This document shows positions 63,195-64,000 of a stretch of 64,000 bases of DNA, in pieces; position 1 is the stretch's first letter, and each line of letters begins with the position of its first letter. The notes below the pieces were generated by a model. The model did no database searches, was not told the origin of the DNA, and was given only the letters and a program-made list of their open reading frames with translations. The stretch is from Sphingomonas mollis. GTDB taxonomy: Bacteria > Pseudomonadota > Alphaproteobacteria > Sphingomonadales > Sphingomonadaceae. The position numbers were made by a program, and so were the translations under genes. The stretch spans positions 62,001-126,000 of the forward strand of contig NZ_JAELXS010000006.1 in assembly GCF_016427505.1 (NCBI RefSeq). The letters are read 5' to 3'.

Positions 63195-64000
63195 TCACGA
63201 CAGGAGACACTGCCGACGGCTTGCCGCGGCCGGGAACGTCGATACTGCCTGCTCTAGAAGCGTCACATCCCCGACCAGTACGGCGGTCCTGCGCGCCCTC
63301 GTAATCGCAGTGTAGATCATGGTGCGGTCCAGCAGCCGGCTGGGCACGATGGGGATGATCACCCGCTCGAACGCGGATCCCTGGGCCTTGTGCACCGTGA
63401 TCGCCCATCCTCGCAGGATGCGCTGGAGATCGACCGGTCGGATCTCCGTCCGCGTGCCTGCCTCGTCGTCGAACAGCACCATGGCCCCCTTGGGCGTGGC
63501 GTGCTGCACGATGCCGAGACTGCCGTTCATGATGTCGACAGTCTTCCGACGCCCTTCGTCGTCCACCGATCCCGCGTCGTGATCGTAGCTGTTGCGCGTC
63601 CACAGTATCTTGCTGGTCTCAGCGATCCCCCAGTCGTGGATCGGAGGCTGCGCGCCGGCCCAGCGCCGTTCGATCCGGTCGGACAGGGTCGTCACACCGG
63701 CAGGACCGCGTAGGGTCATGCCGAGGATCTGGACGCGCGCGGCATGGAGGTGCCGCATCGCCGCCCGATCCGGTTTGTCTGCTGGCGAGCCGACGAACGC
63801 CTCCAAGATCCCCATGATCGTGTCGGGAACGTCAGCCGTACTGCAGGCGGCGATGAAGACCCCGTCACGTCCGGCATCCTCGGCGTCGAAGCGCGGCACC
63901 TCGGGCATGGCTCCTGTGCGGATGGCGGAAGCGATCACGGGTATCGCGCTGTCCCCCAACTGGCGATGAACTTGGCTCAGCGTAGCGCGGGGTACCCGTG
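63195..64000 (-). CDS. RecD2-like helicase, 3' part
   Basis: The frame is open past the window edge; 268 codons are present, the C-terminal end of an SF1B helicase of the RecD2 type. The first visible stretch, LSQVHRQLGDSAIPVIASAI, matches the helicase motif IV region. The later GWAITVHKAQGSAFERVII is motif V (UvrD_C_2) and RTMIYTAITRARRTAVLVGD is motif VI. The middle carries TLSDRIERR and NGSLGIVQHATPKGAMVLF, seen in RecD2's SH3-like domain. It would unwind DNA 5'-3'. No RecBC subunits are visible. Convergent with the PLD gene. Confidence 0.85.
   Translation of the reverse strand, partial: RVPRATLSQVHRQLGDSAIPVIASAIRTGAMPEVPRFDAEDAGRDGVFIAACSTADVPDTIMGILEAFVGSPADKPDRAAMRHLHAARVQILGMTLRGPAGVTTLSDRIERRWAGAQPPIHDWGIAETSKILWTRNSYDHDAGSVDDEGRRKTVDIMNGSLGIVQHATPKGAMVLFDDEAGTRTEIRPVDLQRILRGWAITVHKAQGSAFERVIIPIVPSRLLDRTMIYTAITRARRTAVLVGDVTLLEQAVSTFPAAASRRQCLLS

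Overview
The window is chromosomal DNA from a high-GC alphaproteobacterium, most likely a Sphingomonas or close relative. Supporting signs are two proteins with PEPxxWA-type C-terminal sorting tails, an NDUFS4-like complex I subunit, the division ATPase MipZ, a one-step ALA synthase (HemA), a TorF-type porin, a long TonB-dependent receptor of the Xanthomonas/Caulobacter type, and many short GC-rich palindromic intergenic repeats. All assignments come from reading the sequence; no database search was run.

Layout. 1-11 kb: end of a DUF2891 gene, tRNA-Thr, an Xaa-Pro aminopeptidase, a repeat-filled gap, a membrane retropepsin-like protease, an oligopeptidase B/DedA/thioesterase run, an unidentified membrane protein and a GH115 alpha-glucuronidase. 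11-20 kb: a GH15 glucoamylase-like enzyme divergent from a Gfo/Idh oxidoreductase plus SDR pair, a TorF porin pair, dTMP kinase with chorismate mutase, a polyprenyl diphosphate synthase and a CDF metal exporter. 20-32 kb: HrpB helicase, the NDUFS4-like subunit, MsrA, GalE, a CitE-like lyase, a PAP2 phosphatase, a PEP-CTERM protein, tRNA-Lys, FolK, the agmatine-to-putrescine pair AguA/AguB and an M28 peptidase. 32-47 kb is mostly housekeeping: rpsD, trmJ next to a frameshifted GIY-YIG gene, nrdR-glyA-rpiB, an ECF sigma/anti-sigma pair, hemA, murI, plsY-dprA-topA and panC. 47-59 kb: mipZ with a J-domain protein and a phosphomannomutase, an exonuclease, a methyltransferase, the TonB receptor, gyrB and a PEP-CTERM sugar dehydrogenase. 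59-64 kb: recF directly behind a VapBC-type toxin-antitoxin pair, then a PLD-like nuclease facing a RecD2-like helicase that runs off the window.

Most of the window is ordinary core genome with tight, overlapping gene pairs (ATGA and GTGA junctions). The unusual content is of two kinds. The first is the right edge (about 60.9-64 kb), where a toxin-antitoxin pair, a single-motif PLD-like protein of unknown C-terminal half and a RecD2-like helicase suggest a genome-defence or mobile-DNA region. The second is a set of at least six families of intergenic inverted repeats, one of which has invaded the junction between a frameshifted GIY-YIG gene and trmJ and now supplies coding sequence to both.
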